Shown here one piece after another: positions 22,187 to 35,175 of a stretch of DNA of 64,000 nucleotides. The position numbers and the translations under genes were made by a program. The stretch lies in NCBI GenBank assembly GCA_002197995.1, contig NGZR01000002.1, positions 6,076,001-6,140,000 on the forward strand. The letters run 5' to 3'. The notes beneath the pieces were generated by a model that saw only the letters and a program-made list of their open reading frames with translations, did no database searches and had not been told where the DNA came from. Position 1 is the stretch's first letter; the number at the start of each line of letters is the position of its first letter. The DNA comes from Gaeumannomyces sp. JS-464 (Eukaryota > Ascomycota > Sordariomycetes > Magnaporthales > Magnaporthaceae).

Positions 22187-25100
22187 AACCCCGTTTAGCA
22201 TTCCAATTACTACGGTGGGAATTAGCCTAAATCGATAGGTTTACCGCAATTTTTAAACTTAACGAGCGTTACCCGATGCTATGTATTATTAAAACGCTTA
22301 ATTTAAGGAAATGCGAAATTGCGAAATGCAAATAATATATAGCATAAAAATCGAAAACTTAACATTAAAGGATCGCGCGAGCGTACGTACGGTTTAACCC
22401 GGATAAAAAGACGAACGTACGGTATTCGTTCCTTTTATTAAAAAATTAAAAAAACCACCTAAACGAAAAGCACGAAATAGGAAATAAAAAAACCGATAAA
22501 AACCTTTGTAATAGTAAAATCGAATTAATTATATAACCTATTAATATTTCGAATGGAATATTAAAAGAAAAAGGTTAAAATAATAATTAATTGCAAAGTA
22601 TAAAGCGATTACGTATCGCTATAAGCGGTTAAACGGTATAAAATTCCCACGAAGCGAAAATATTAACCGTATTAATTAAAAACGGTCGAAAAAATACTTA
22701 TCGCTTATAATAAATAAAAAATGGATTAACCAAAAGATATAGTTAATAACATTACGTACCCGGAATGGGAAAAACGGTATTATTATATTAAATAAATTTA
22801 ATATGAAAAAAGGAAACGTTATTTTCGAAATCTTTTAGTTTAAGAAAAATAACTTTCGGATAAATTCGGTTAACGGTTAAGTTTAATAGGAAAAGCTATA
22901 AATAATTAAAACGGTTTACTAATTACGAAACCCAATTCGTAAATATAAAAAGTAATAAAAAAAGGTTATAACGGTAATAAAATTTGGTAATTTACCTTCG
23001 CATTTAATATCGACAAATATACGATTATTTAAAATGGAAAGCGATTAAAACGACCAAATTAATATTAAAAAAACGGCTCGCGAATGTTTTAAAAAAAATA
23101 CTATAAATACGAAAAGCTATTTAGGAAACACCTAAAAACGGTGCTTTTCAAATACGAACCATTCGATTTTAAAATTAAATTTAAACTAAATACGCAATTT
23201 AAATACTAAAAGCTATATTAGCTTAGCTTTCGATAATAAAAGGTGCTAAAAAAACAATTAAAAAAAGCTTACGAAAGGGATATATTAAACCTTTCGATTT
23301 TTTAATAAGATATGGGATCCTATAAAAAAAAAAACGGGACGAAACGAATATGTATTAATTACCGCCCGCTAAACGAGATTACGATTAAAAATTGGTATTT
23401 TTTGCTTTTTATCGATAAATTACGAAATAAGCTCGATAAAGCTTAATATTTTACAGTTTTAAACCTACGAAAAGCTTATAACTTAATACGAATTAAAAAG
23501 GGCTAAAAGTGGTTTACGGTTTTTAAAATAAAGCTTAAATATTACGAGTTTTAATAATAACTTTCGGGTTTACTAATACATTAGCCACGTTTTAAAGGAT
23601 AATTAACCATATATTGCGCAAATATTTTAACGTTTTTATTTTCGTATATTTGGATAATATCCTAATTTTTTTGGAAAACGATAAAAAAATATAAGCAGCA
23701 CGTATATAAGGTATTTTAAAAATTGCTTAATGCAAAGCTTTTTATTAAATTAAAAAAGTGCGAATAGCATTCGCAAAAAGTCGCTTTTTTAAAATTTATA
23801 GTTATATTTAAACAAATTTGCATAAACTTTAAAAAAAGTCGAAAAAGTTAAAAAGTGGTTTATATTTAAAAACGTTACGAAAGTATAAAGGTTTTTAAAG
23901 TTTTTAAACTTTTATAAACGGTTTATTCGTAGTTATAGCAAAATCGCTATATTATTTACGAATTTTATTAAAAACGATTACTAATTTTATTAAGGAAAGT
24001 AAAAATAAAAGGCTTTCGAGCAATTACGAAACGCCGTATTAAAAAAACCAATATTAGTATTTTTAAACCCAAAAAACCTTTCGAGGTTAAAACCGACGCG
24101 TCGAATTACGCGATCGGCGGCTAATTCGAATAGCGAAATAATTAAAAACGGTTGCACTTTTATGCGTTTTTTTCGCAAAAGTTAAACGAATTTAAATTAA
24201 ATTACCAATTTTACGATAAAAAACTTTTAGCGATAATTTAAGCATTTAAAAAGTAGCGGTTATACCTTTATAAAGCGAAGCATTAAATTATAATATATAC
24301 GAATTATAAAAACTTAACACATTTTATTATAAGCAAAAACCTAAATAAGCGATAAGTTCGTTAAAACGAATTTTTGCAATATTATAACATCCGGATCGAA
24401 TACCGGAAAAGGTTAAAAAACGGCCGGGCGAACGCTTTAAGCCGACGACCGGATTATTAAGTTGCAATACATAAAAAAAACACGAGTAATTTTAACGGAA
24501 AAACTAAACGGGTTTTTAGTCCCGGTATAAAGGATATTCGCTAAAACGGTCCGGTAAAAAAAAGTTTTAAACTTTAAAAGAAATCCAACAAATTTACAGC
24601 CAATTAGCACATAACTATTAAAACGTAACCAAAACGTAAAAACGGTTATAACAATATTACGGGTTTGCAAAAACTTAAGCCGAAATATAAAACGTAATAA
24701 AAGATTGCGAAAACTGCGCTAAAAATAAAGCTAGCAAGCATAAGCTTTATAAGCTTTTATAGCCGCTATTAGCGCCGAGCGAAGCATAGCAAAAAGTTAT
24801 TATAAACTTCGTTATTAAACTTTTTTAATTTAAAAAACCGATAACGGGAGTAAAATACGACAATATATTAGTAATAATGGATAAGCTTACCAAATACGCT
24901 TTATTTTTACCATATAAAAAAAGCAGCGACGTTATAAAGCTAGCGTACGTTTTTATTAAATACGTAATAGCGGAATACGGCACGCTAAACCGCTTAATTA
25001 CGGATAAAAATAAGCTATTTATAAATAAGTTTTAACAAGGACTTACAAATAAGCTAAAAGCGAAGCACTTTTTGTTTATAACTTACCACTTTTAAATAAA

Positions 25101-25370
25101 TAAATAAACGAAGCGGACGAATTAAACCATAAAGCAATATTTACGTTATAACGTTAATTATAAATAAAACAACTAGGTATAACTACTTCCCATAGCTTAG
25201 TTCGTTTATAACAGCTTAGTTTATAAAAGCATAGGAATTACACCGTTTTATACAAATTACAAAACTTATAAAATGAGTGCTATAAATAATACCGTTTTAC
25301 CATTGGGTTAAAAAAAAGCAGCACGTACCGGAACCAAATAAGGCAAAGGAGTTTGCGCCGAACAGTTAGC

Positions 25371-25396
25371 AAAAAAAAAAAAAAAAAAAAAAAAAA
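25371..25396. repeat. Homopolymer A26 (T26 on the strand of the tRNA-like sequence)
   Basis: A 26-bp run of A lies 46 bp from the tRNA-like sequence. On the minus strand it is a T-run downstream of the B-box, the position of an RNA polymerase III terminator. Confidence 0.9.
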
Positions 25397-25442
25397 CCAG
25401 GCAAAACTCGGACGGAACATTTTATTAAAGCCTTTTTAACAC

Positions 25443-25512
25443 GGTCGTGCCGGGATTCGAACCCGAAACTTCGGCAAAAAGACCAAAGCCACGCTTAATG
25501 CGCCATAAAACC
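25443..25512 (-). other. tRNA-like sequence in G3
   Basis: This is the least altered copy. On the minus strand it begins GGTTTTATGGCGCATTAAGC, has an arm closed by CTTTGG/CCGAAG, a T-arm with the perfect B-box GGTTCGAATCC, and ends GGCACGACC. The first bases pair only partly with the last seven (GG-T with ACC). The anticodon loop is 8 nt, so it is tRNA-derived but unlikely to be a working tRNA. Confidence 0.55.
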
Positions 25513-25559
25513 TAAAAAAGTTGTTAAAAGGAGTTACAATTTACCTTGGTTAAAAAAGG

Positions 25560-25850
25560 CAAACAGGTTTAAATTAAAATTAACTTTAAGCATTTGCCAA
25601 TCGGAAAGAACGAAAGGAGCCGCAAAAGGCTCGAAGTGCGAGGCAGCCTGGCGAGCCGTTTAATCGGCCTCCTCCCGCTTAACACGCTTTAGCTTTTCCA
25701 CCAAATTAATACGCGGCGCACCGCGCGTATTATTTTTTCTAACCATATTCGTTTTTGCTTTCGAAGGCGGAAAATTTTCTCCTCCGCTTTTTGTTAGTTT
25801 AGCTTTAAGTTTAAAATGCTAAACGACGATATTCCGAAGCTCGGAAAAAA
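25560..25850 (-). pseudogene. Antisense coiled-coil reading frame in G3
   Basis: The minus-strand translation preserves HFKLKAKLTK, AEEKIFRLRKQKRIWLEKII, RAVRR, VEKLKRVKREEAD and AASHFEP in order, with one frame change near 25690 and two stops. The same blocks occur in G1, G2 and G8. The function is not known. Confidence 0.45.
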
Positions 25851-26185
25851 ACAAGGCCTTAAAATGTTACACCCCGAGCGATTAATCCGAAAGTATTTTA
25901 CGTACCGAAACGAGTTTTAAAAAAAAGCTTTACACTTTTTACGTTTTAAAATTTCGTAATCGTACGAATAAAAAGGCATTTCGTAGCAATTAAAAAAAAT
26001 AATCGCTAAAAGCTTTTTACAATTAACGGTTTTTTTCGCGAAAGGACGTTTTCGTACCCGGCTAAACATTTTGTTAAATAAAAAAGGGAAAGGAAATGGT
26101 AAAAAAGGAAAGTACTTACTAATTAACGAAAAGCGGGGCGATAAGAAATAAGCTAAAAAGATTTAGCTTAAAAGGGAAAACCTAA

Positions 26186-26633
26186 TGTTACGACTAGTAT
26201 GTAGGCCCCCAGGATAGCAAGGTAAAAGGGGGCTTCGAAATGGTGTTTCCGCCCCGCCCCGGTTACGTGGAGTTACGTAAACCAAAAGGGATTTGTGGAT
26301 TTGTAATAAAGCAATAAATTTAAAAAGGATTTGTAAATTTATAATAAAGCAACAAATCCAAAAGGGATTTATAAATTTATAGCAAAGTTATAAATTTAAC
26401 TTAATATAAGGCAAAAGGCAACGTGTATATAAAAGATGGATTTCTTATTGTTTTAAATAGCTTTAATTAAAACTTCGGCATTAGTTAACCTAAGTTAGCT
26501 TTTAAGCACCCCCTGGGTAAACAATTAAATTATCCTTTTAAATTACGTGTTCCCCTTGTTTACCAGCACTAGCGATATTATCCTTACCATACCCGAAGTG
26601 CTTTACCTTAAAAGTAAACCCCCGATTGTAACA
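26186..26633 (+). repeat. G3 3' LTR
   Basis: It begins TGTTACGACTAG directly after the polypurine tract and ends GATTGTAACA. Internal short repeats of the TTTGTGGATTTGTAATAAAGCAA type are present at about 26285-26395. Confidence 0.9.
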
Positions 26634-27240
26634 TTTCGTTAAGGTCGTATTTAATACCGTTAAAGGTAAAAACCGTGGTTTTTTCCTTTTTAAGCTTTTT
26701 GCTACTGCTTGTTATAATTGCATTATTTTTTCCTTTAATAAAGTATTACATAAAATTAATTAAAATGTCACAATTAAAGGTTTGCTTTTAAAGTAGAGCA
26801 TTTTAGGGGCGGAAAAAACAATATTACTAATTTAATTAATAGGGGAACACGTAATTTAAAAGGGTAATTTAATTATTTACCTTAAAAATGCTTAAAAGCT
26901 AATTTAAATTAATTAATGCCGAAGTTTTAATTAAAGCTACTTAAAATTGTAAAAAATCCATCCTTTTCATATATTTATTTATCCTTACTTTATATTTCCT
27001 AGATTTGTTACTTTGCTATAAATCCTCGAATTTTTAAGTTTTTAAATTTATTACTTTATTACAAATTTATAAATGCTTGGATTTATTGCTTTATTACAAA
27101 TCTATAAATCCGTTTAGGTAAATGGCCGGGCTACGTAACTTCCCGGGAAACGGAGTGGATTGCTTTGGGCGTAACGCTTTTTAACGCTTTAAGCTACCAG
27201 GTTTTAGCCCCGCTTTTTGCCCATGTTTCCGGTCGTAACA
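26634..27240 (-). mobile_element. G4: Gypsy remnant (5' end of the internal region plus 5' LTR)
   Basis: About 130 bp matching the start of the Gypsy internal region in minus orientation (compare 16670-16799) is followed by an LTR at 26766-27240 that starts TGTCACAATT and ends GGTCGTAACA. The remainder is inferred to lie left of the window, split off by G3. The sequence after the LTR is internal Gypsy (G5). Confidence 0.75.
26766..27240 (-). repeat. G4 5' LTR
   Basis: The ends are TGTCACAATTAAAGG and TTCCGGTCGTAACA. The adjacent CCCGG at 27241-27245 is the candidate target duplication. Confidence 0.8.
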
Positions 27241-30200
27241 CCCGGCCGTTTTCCGACCCTTTTCGGTATTCGATCCGAATATCGTAGTTTTGCAAAAGTT
27301 CGTTTTAACGAATTTATCGTTTATTTAGGTCCTTATTAATGGTAAAATGTATTAGGTTTTTATAGTTTATATATATTATAACCTAATGCTTCGTTTTATA
27401 AAAGTGCGGTTGCCATTTTTTAAATGCTCGGATAATTGCTAAAAGTTTTTTTTATCGTGGATTTGGTAATTTAATTTAAGTTTATTTAATTTTTGTAAAA
27501 AAACGCATAAAAGTGCAACCGTTTTTAATCGTTTTGTTATCCGAATTAACCGCCGATCGCGTAATCCAACGCGTTGGTTTTAACTTTAAAAGGTTTTTTT
27601 AAGTTTAGGAATACTAATATTAGTTTTTTTAATAAGGCGTTTTGTAATTACTCGAAAGCTTTTTATTTTCCCTTTTCCTAATAAAACTGGTAATTATTTT
27701 TGGTAAAATTCGTAAATAGTATAGCGATTTTGCTATAACCACGGATAAACCGTTTATAAAAATTTAAAAACCTTAAAAACCTTTATACTTTCGTAACGAT
27801 TTTAAATATAAGCTATTTTTTAACTTTTTTAACTTTTTTAACTTTTTAAAATCCATGCAAATTTGTCCAAATGTAATTACGAATTTTAAAAAAAGCGACT
27901 TTTTACGAATGCCATTCGCACTTTTTTAATTTAATAAAAAGTTTTGCGCTAAATAGCTTTTAAAGCACTTTATATACGTATTGCTTATATTTTTCCATCG
28001 TTTTCGAAAAAATCAAAATATTATTTAAATACGTTAAAACGAAAATATCGAAATATTCGCGTAATATATAGTTAATTATCTTTTAAAACGTAATTAATGC
28101 ATTAGTAAGCCTAAAGGTTATTACTAAAAACTTATATTAGCATTTAAATTTTACTTTAAAAGCCGTAAACCACTTTTAGCCCTTTTTAATCCATATTAAG
28201 CTATAAACATTCCGTAAGTTTAAAACCGTAAAATATTAAGCTTTGTTAAGTTTATTTCGCAATTCGTCGATAAAAAGCAAAAAATACTGATTTTTAATCG
28301 TAGCCTCGTTTAACGAGCGATAATCGATACATATTCGCTTTATCCCGTTTTTTTTCCTTTATAAAATCCTGTATTTTATTAAAAAATCGGAAAATTCAAT
28401 ATATCCTTTTCGTAGGTTTTTTTTTTAGCTATTCTTTTAGCACTTTTTATTATTAAAAGCTAAGTAAAACAACTTTTGGTATTTAAATTACGTATTTAGT
28501 TTAAATTTAATGTTAAAATCGAACGATTTATATTTAAAAAGTATCGTTTTTAGGTTTTTCCGAAACAATTTATCGTATTTGTAATATTTTTTCGGAATTT
28601 TCGCGAGCCGTTTTTTAATATTAATTTGGTCGTTTTAATCGCTTTCCATTTTAAATAATCGTGTATTTATTAATGCTAAATGCGAAGGTAAATTAATAAA
28701 TCCCGTTACCGTTATAAGTTTTTTTCGTTATTTCTTTTGCTTACGGTTTGGGGTTTATAATTAGCGAACCGTTTTAATTACTTGTAGCTTTTCCTATTAA
28801 ATTTAACCGCCAGCTTAATTTATCCGTAAATTATTTTTTTAAGCTAAGGGATTTTAAAAATTACATTTCTTTTTTTTATATTTAATTTATCTAATATAAT
28901 AACAACGTTTTCCTTATTCCGGGTACATAATATTATTAATCGTATTTTTTGGTTAATTTATTTTTTATTATAAACGATAGGTATTTTTCGACCGTTTTTA
29001 ATTAATACGGTTAGCGTTTTCGATTTGTAAGGATTTTATACCGTTTAACCGTTTATAACGATATATAATCGCTTTATATTTTATAATCGATTATTATTTT
29101 AACTTTTTTCCTTTAATATTTTATTCGGAATATTAATAGGTTATACGGTTAATTCGATTTTATTATCGCGAAGGTTTTCGTTAGTTTTCCTTTTTTTCCA
29201 TTTCGTGCTTTCCGTTTGAATAATTTTTTTAGTTTTTTAAATAAGGGGAATAAATATCGTACGTTCGTTTTTTTATCCGGGTTAAACGGGATATACGTTT
29301 GCACAATCCTTTAATGTTAGGCTTTTACTTTTTATACTATATGTTTTTTGCATTTCGTAATTTCGCATTTTTTTTAATCGAGCGTTTTAATTATATATAA
29401 CATCGGGTACCCCTCGTTAAGTTTAAAAACTGCGGTAAACCTGCCGATCCGGGCTGGTTCCCACCGTGGCAATTGGAATACCAAACGGGGCTTAATTTTA
29501 AACTCGCTTTTTATTTTTCGTGGAAAAAAATAGTATTTAAATTTAAATCGTAAATAAAATTTGCACTTTTTATAAATATATTTTGCTTAAAAAAGGTGCA
29601 AATGTTCGGGGTATTTTATATTAACGCTAAAATGGTTTTTAGGTTTTAACGCAGCCTTTTAGCTCGCTTATATTATCGAACCGGTAACCGGCGTATTTAA
29701 CTTTTTATTAGTTGTTAAACTACGATAAAAGTTAGCCGTTATTTCCGTTTGCCGGGGTGGCGTGGCATAACGGGCTATTTAGGTATTTTAAAACCTTAAC
29801 GTTTTAAAAACACTTTAAAACGTTAAAAGGCGTAAAACCGTGCTGGTTTTTCCTACGTGTTTGGTTTTTACGGACCATGGGTATAAAAGTTACGTTCTTC
29901 GAACCTTTTGCTCGTTTTTAAAACTCGGTCGTTCCGAAATTTTAACCGCTTTAATTTACTTCGGTATTAGTGTTAAAATTATCCGACTTTCGGAAAAAGT
30001 GTGTTTAGCTTAAAAGCTTTTTTCGGGCTTTACTTTTTTTTAAATCGCTTATTAAAACTGCTTTTTTGTGTTTTATAAAAAGCGGTATCGTTTTCCCTTT
30101 TCGAATCCGTACGCCCGGAAGCGACGCGTTACTTTTCTTCGTTATCGTATTCGACTTTTATAGATTTAAATATGCAAATGCTTCGCGGTTTCCAAAGGTA

Positions 30201-31851
30201 CTATCCAATAACTTTTTTATCGAACTGGTATATAGCGTATAGTTCGTCGTAGCAATATAACCAATTAAACGCCGGCCCGGGGCATAATCCTTTTTATATC
30301 GGGTTTTTTTATATTCGCTAAAAGTTAGCTACTTAGCGGTTATTATTTCGCTAACACTAATTTGCTTTAAAGTAGCCAATTTGGCCACATTTAAAGCATT
30401 TCCCGTTTTTCGGGTTTTACTTTTGTTTTTTTTATTGCTTTTATTGCTAATAAACGACCCCCCCATTAAAATTTATAAAGCTTAAATGCGATTTGTAATC
30501 GTAGTAGGTTGCTATTTAGCTTTTTTTTAATTGGTTTTATTACTTTATACCGCACCTTTAAAACCATATTTTTTTTCTTATTATCGTTCGTACAATTTAT
30601 CGCTAATACGAACCGCGTTTTTAACGTAATTCGTAAAAAACTTAAAGCGATTTTATTTTGCGAGTTTATTTTTTACGTTTTCGCGCAACCCGTTGTAAAA
30701 GTGTAATATTAGCGTAACGTTATTCCATTCGAGCTTAATATTAACCTGTTAAAAGTTTATTGCATATTTAGTTATAAGCTTTCGCTATTTAAAAATTAGC
30801 AAGTTTTTTTTCGGTAATTCGCGTTTTGTTAATTGTTTTAAACACTTTTTTAACCTTTTTTTCGAAAGTTTCGAAATTGGCGAAAATAGCTTAATGGCTT
30901 TTTAGCTACCTTCGTATTTTTTTTAAATTAATTGCTTTAAATCGGTTAAAACCATTTTTTTTATTTTACCGTTTAATTTGGTAATAGCGTAAACGACTTT
31001 TTATTTTTCACTTACAAATTGCTATTTGTAAAACTTAACGTAGCTTTTGCATTCGGTAAAAAACGTTTTAAATTTGCCGTTTTCCTTTTTGTAAAAGTCC
31101 GGGGACGGGAATTTATACGTTCGGATTGCGATAAGTGTTTCGAAAAATATTAACTTCGTAATAAATTGCTTTATTTTAGCTTAGTTTTTAGCGATTTCGT
31201 TCGTTATAAGTTTAAAAAGGCTAACTGTATTAGTTGCTTCGTTAAAGTCGTATTTAACACCGTTAAAAGTAAAAACCGTGTTTTTTTCCTTTTTAAACTT
31301 TTTGCTGCTATTTGCTATAACTGCACTGTTTTCCTTTTAACGAGGTATTAAATAGGATTAGTTAAAATGTTATAATCGGGGGTTTGCTTTTAAAGTAAGG
31401 CATTTCGGGGGTGAAAAAAACAGTATCGCTAATGCTAGTAAATAAAGGAATACGTAACTTAAAAAGATAATTTAATTGCTTGCTTTAGGGGATGTTTAAA
31501 AGCTAACTTAAGTTAATTAATACCGAAACCTTAGTTAAAACTACCTAAAACAAAAGGAAATCCATTTTTTATATATACATTGCTTTTTTTAATAATTTTT
31601 TTAAATTTATAACTTTATCGTAAATTTATAAATCCCGTTTAAATTTGTTACTTTATTACAAATCCACAAATCCTGTATAAATTTGTTACTTTGTTATAAA
31701 TTTACAAATCCGGTTTGGATTTAATGCTTTAATATAAATTTACAAATCTTGCTCGAACCACGTAACTTTACGTGCTTTGCTGTAAAGCAAAAGCACTATT
31801 TAAAGCCCCCTCCCGTTTTGTTATCCTAAAGCTTGCATGCTGGTCGTAACA
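27241..31851 (-). mobile_element. G5: Ty3/Gypsy retrotransposon, 3'-truncated in the window
   Basis: Minus-strand internal Gypsy sequence runs from the integrase (27241-27560) through RNase H, reverse transcriptase (about 27960-28480; YLDD now YLNN near 28030), protease, gag with a zinc knuckle near 30370-30420, to the 5' LTR at 31368-31851. Stops are very frequent. The left (3') part is absent here and inferred to lie left of the window. The right flank continues directly in G6 plus-strand sequence (TAATA). Confidence 0.8.
31368..31851 (-). repeat. G5 5' LTR
   Basis: It starts TGTTATAATCGGGGG and ends GCATGCTGGTCGTAACA. At about 31605-31750 it holds at least three copies of a ~40-bp AT-rich repeat (AAATTTGTTACTTTATTACAAATCC-like). 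Confidence 0.85.
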
Positions 31852-32349
31852 TAATAATATTACGCACCCGAAATAAGGAAAACGTTATTATTATATTGGA
31901 TAAGCTGGATATAAAAAAAGGAAACATTATTTTCGAAATCTTTTAACTTAGGAAAAATAACTTACGGATAAATTGGGCTAACGGCTAAGTTTAATAGGGA
32001 AAGCTTATAAGTAATTAAAACGGGTTATAAATTAAAATCCACAAACTGTAAGCGTAAAAAGCGATAAAAGGAAGTTATAACGGTAATAGGATTTAATAAT
32101 CCACTTTCGCATTTAAATCGACGAATACACGATTATTTAAAATGGAAAGCGATTAAAATAACTAAATTAATATTAAAAAACAATTCGCGAATGTTTTAAA
32201 AGAAAAACTATAAATACGAAAAATTGTTTAAGAAAAACCTAAAAACGGTGCTTTCCGAATATAAACCGTTCCATTTTAAAATTAAACTTAAACTAAAAAT
32301 ATAGCTTAAATATTAAAAGCTGTATTAGCTTAACCTTCGGTAGTAAAAA

Positions 32350-32790
32350 GTGCTAAAAAAACAGCTGGAAAAAAACTTCCGAAAGGGATATATTAAACGC
32401 TTCGATTTTTTAATAGGATATGGGATTTTATGGAAAAAAAAGAAAAACGGGACGAAGCGAATGTATATCGATTACCGCCCGTTAAACGAGGCTACGATTA
32501 AAAATCGGTATTTTTTGCTTTTTGTTAACAAGCTGCGCGATAAGCTCGGTAAAGCTTAGTATTTTACGGCTTTAAATTTACGGAAAGTTTACAGTTTAAT
32601 ACGAATTAAAAAAGGCTAAAAGTGGTTTACGGCTTTTAAAATAAGGTTTAAATACTACGAGTTTTTAATAATAACCCTTTGGGTTTACTAATTTATTAGC
32701 CACGTTTTAAAAGATAATTAACTATATATTACGCGAGTATTTTAACATTTTTATTTTTGCGTATTTGGACGATATTTTAATTTTTTCGCA
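32350..32790 (+). pseudogene. G6 reverse transcriptase fragment
   Basis: The open piece 32350-32559 gives LEKNFRKGYIKRFDFLIGYG, then YIDYRPLNEATIKNRYFLLF, the conserved finger and palm blocks of Gypsy RT. Beyond stops the catalytic AYLDDILI block follows near 32757-32780. The enzyme copies element RNA into DNA; this copy is broken by RIP stops. Confidence 0.8.
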
Positions 32791-33978
32791 AACGATAAAA
32801 AGATATAAGCAGCACGTATATAAAATGCTTTAAAAATTGCTTAATGCAAAGCTTTTTATTAAAGTAGAAAAATGCGAATAGCATTCGCAAAAAGTCGCTT
32901 TTTTAAAATTCGTAATTACATTTAAATAAGTTTATATAAATTTTAAAAAAGTCGAAAAAATTAAAAATTAGCCTATATTTAAAAACGTTACGAAAATACG
33001 GGGTTTTTAGGATTTTTAACCTTTTATCGACGGTTTATTCGTAATTATAGCAAAATTGCCATATTATTTACGAACTTTACTAAAAATAACCATTAGTTTT
33101 ATTAAAAAGGATAAAGATAAAAAGCTTTCGAATAATTACAAAACGCCGTATTAAAAAAACTAATATTAATATTTTTAAACCCAAAAAAACCTTTCGAAGT
33201 TAAAACTAATGCGTTGGATTACGCGATCGGCGGTTAATTCGGATAACGAAACGATTAAAAACGGTTACACTTTTATGCGTTTTTTTTTCGCAAAAGTTAA
33301 ACGGATTTAAATTAAATTACTAAATTTACGATAAAAAACTTTTAGCGATAATTTAAACATTCGAAAAATGGCGGTTATACTTTTATAAAGCTAAATATTA
33401 AGTTATAATATATACATATATTATAAAAACTTAATACACTTTACTATTAGCAAAAACCTAAATAAACGATAAGTTCGTTAAAACGAGTTTTTGCAAAACT
33501 ACGACATTCGGATCGAATATTAAAAAAAGTCGGAAAACGGTTAAGCGGACGTTTTAAGCCGACGACCGGATTATTAGGTTGCAGTATTTAAAAAAATACG
33601 AGTAATTTTAACGAAAGGATTTAATTAATTTTTAATCCTAATATTAAAAATACTCGCTAAAACGGTCCAGTAAGGAAAAGTTTAAACCTTAAAATCTTTT
33701 TAGCAAATTTACAATTAGCTGGCACACGGCTATCAAGGCGTAAAAAAAACAAAAAACGGTTATAACAATTTTACGGGTTCGCATAAAACTCGAGCCGAAA
33801 TATAAAACGCAATAAAAAATTGCGAAAATTATGTTAAAAACAAAGCTAACAAGCATAAACTATATGGGTTATTGCAACCCTTGCTAACACCGGAACCAAG
33901 TAGAGCAAAAGGGTTTATTACGAACGGTTAAAAAAAATAGTACCACCAGCTGGCGATAGTATTATTATAATAAACGAA

Positions 33979-34044
33979 CCCGTTAAAAATCGAATTTGCG
34001 ATTTCGGCAAAGAAGGATTAAAACCATACCTAATATGCTACGGG
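33979..34044 (-). other. tRNA-like sequence in G6 (second type)
   Basis: On the minus strand it runs from CCCGTAGCATATTAGG (an A-box-like TAGCATATTAGG) to a RIP-altered B-box (AAATTCGATTT) and AACGGG, so CCCGT and ACGGG can pair as an acceptor stem. It differs from the G2/G3 type. A homologous copy precedes the first type in G8. Confidence 0.4.
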
Positions 34045-34701
34045 TTTTGTAAAAGCGTTAAAAAAAGAACAATTTACGAAAATTAAAAAAGGCAAACAAG
34101 TTTAAGTTAAAATTAACCCCGGGCATTTACCAGTCGGAAAAAAAAGGTAAAAGTTACGAATGGCTTAAACTGCGAGGCAGTTTAGTAAGCCTCCCGGTCG
34201 GCTTCCTCCCGCTCGATACGCTTTAGTTTTTTTTACAAAGTTAATACTACGACGCACCGCGCGTATTATCTTTTTTAACTATATCCGTTTTTATTTTTAA
34301 AAACGGAAAACTTTTTCCTCCGCCTTTTTTAATTCGGTTTTAAATTTGGAATATTGTACGACGATATTTCGGAAGTTTATAAGCGAAGGTTTTAAAACGT
34401 CGCATTTTAATCGGTTAATCCGGAAATATTACATATATCGAAATAAATTTTAAAAAAAAGCTTCGCACTTTTTACGTTTTAAAACCTCGTAATAATAAAA
34501 GCAAAAAAAGCATTTCGAAAAAATGAAAAAAAATAATCGCTAGGAGCTTTTTATAATTAACGGTTTTTTTCGTACCCGACCGGATATCTTATTAAAATAA
34601 AAAGGGATAAAAAAAGGTAAAAAAGGAAAATACTTACCATTAATAAAAAGCGGGACGATAAAATATAACTAAAAAAATTTAGCTTAAAAAGGGAAACCTA
34701 A

Positions 34702-35175
34702 TATTACAACTAGCATGTAAACCTTAAAATAACAAAACGGGAAAGGGTTTTAAAAAGTGCCCTCGCCTCGTAGTAAAACACGTAAAATTACGTAATTCGG
34801 GTAAAATTTGTGGATTTGTAATAAAGCAATAAATCCAAGCCGGATTTGTAAATTTGTAATAAAATAACAAATCTAAGCGGGATTTGTAAATTTGCGATAA
34901 AGTTACAAATTTAAACGGGATTTATAGATTTACAATAAAGTTATAAATTTAAAAGAAAAAACAATATGTATATAAAAATGGGGTTTATTATTATCCTAGG
35001 TAATTTTAATTAAAGCTTCGGTATTAATTAATTTAAATTAGCTTTTAAGCATTTCCTAAAGCAAATAATTAAATTGTCTTTTTAAGTTACGAAATCCTTT
35101 GTTAACTAAATTAGCGAAACTGTTTTTTCCTCCCCCGAAGTGCTTTATTTTAAAAGTAAACCCTTAATTGTAACA
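34702..35175 (+). repeat. G6 3' LTR
   Basis: It starts TATTACAACTAGCATG after the polypurine tract and ends CTTAATTGTAACA. The next bases, CCCGA, begin internal G7 sequence. Confidence 0.85.

Larger units (their letters stand above)
22187..26633 (+). mobile_element. G3: Ty3/Gypsy retrotransposon, 5'-truncated in the window by Copia
   Basis: The internal region starts abruptly in the pol segment (compare 2970 in G1). Reverse transcriptase is near 23100-23700 (YLDD now YLDN near 23650), RNase H near 24070-24250, and integrase near 24400-25080. The antisense coiled-coil frame lies near 25560-25850 and a tRNA-like sequence at 25443-25512. The polypurine tract is at about 26167-26185. The 3' LTR (26186-26633) ends TTGTAACA, after which antisense G4 sequence begins, so G3 is inferred to have inserted into G4. 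Confidence 0.85.
31852..35175 (+). mobile_element. G6: Ty3/Gypsy retrotransposon, 5'-truncated in the window
   Basis: Plus-strand pol sequence begins at TAATAATATTACGC (compare 3520 in G1). It runs through reverse transcriptase (32340-32850), RNase H (about 33210-33370), and integrase (about 33520-33880), then an antisense tRNA-like sequence and a decayed antisense frame (about 34090-34330). The polypurine tract is near 34688-34701 and the 3' LTR at 34702-35175. The catalytic YLDD block at about 32757-32775 is still intact, unlike in all other Gypsy copies here. Confidence 0.85.
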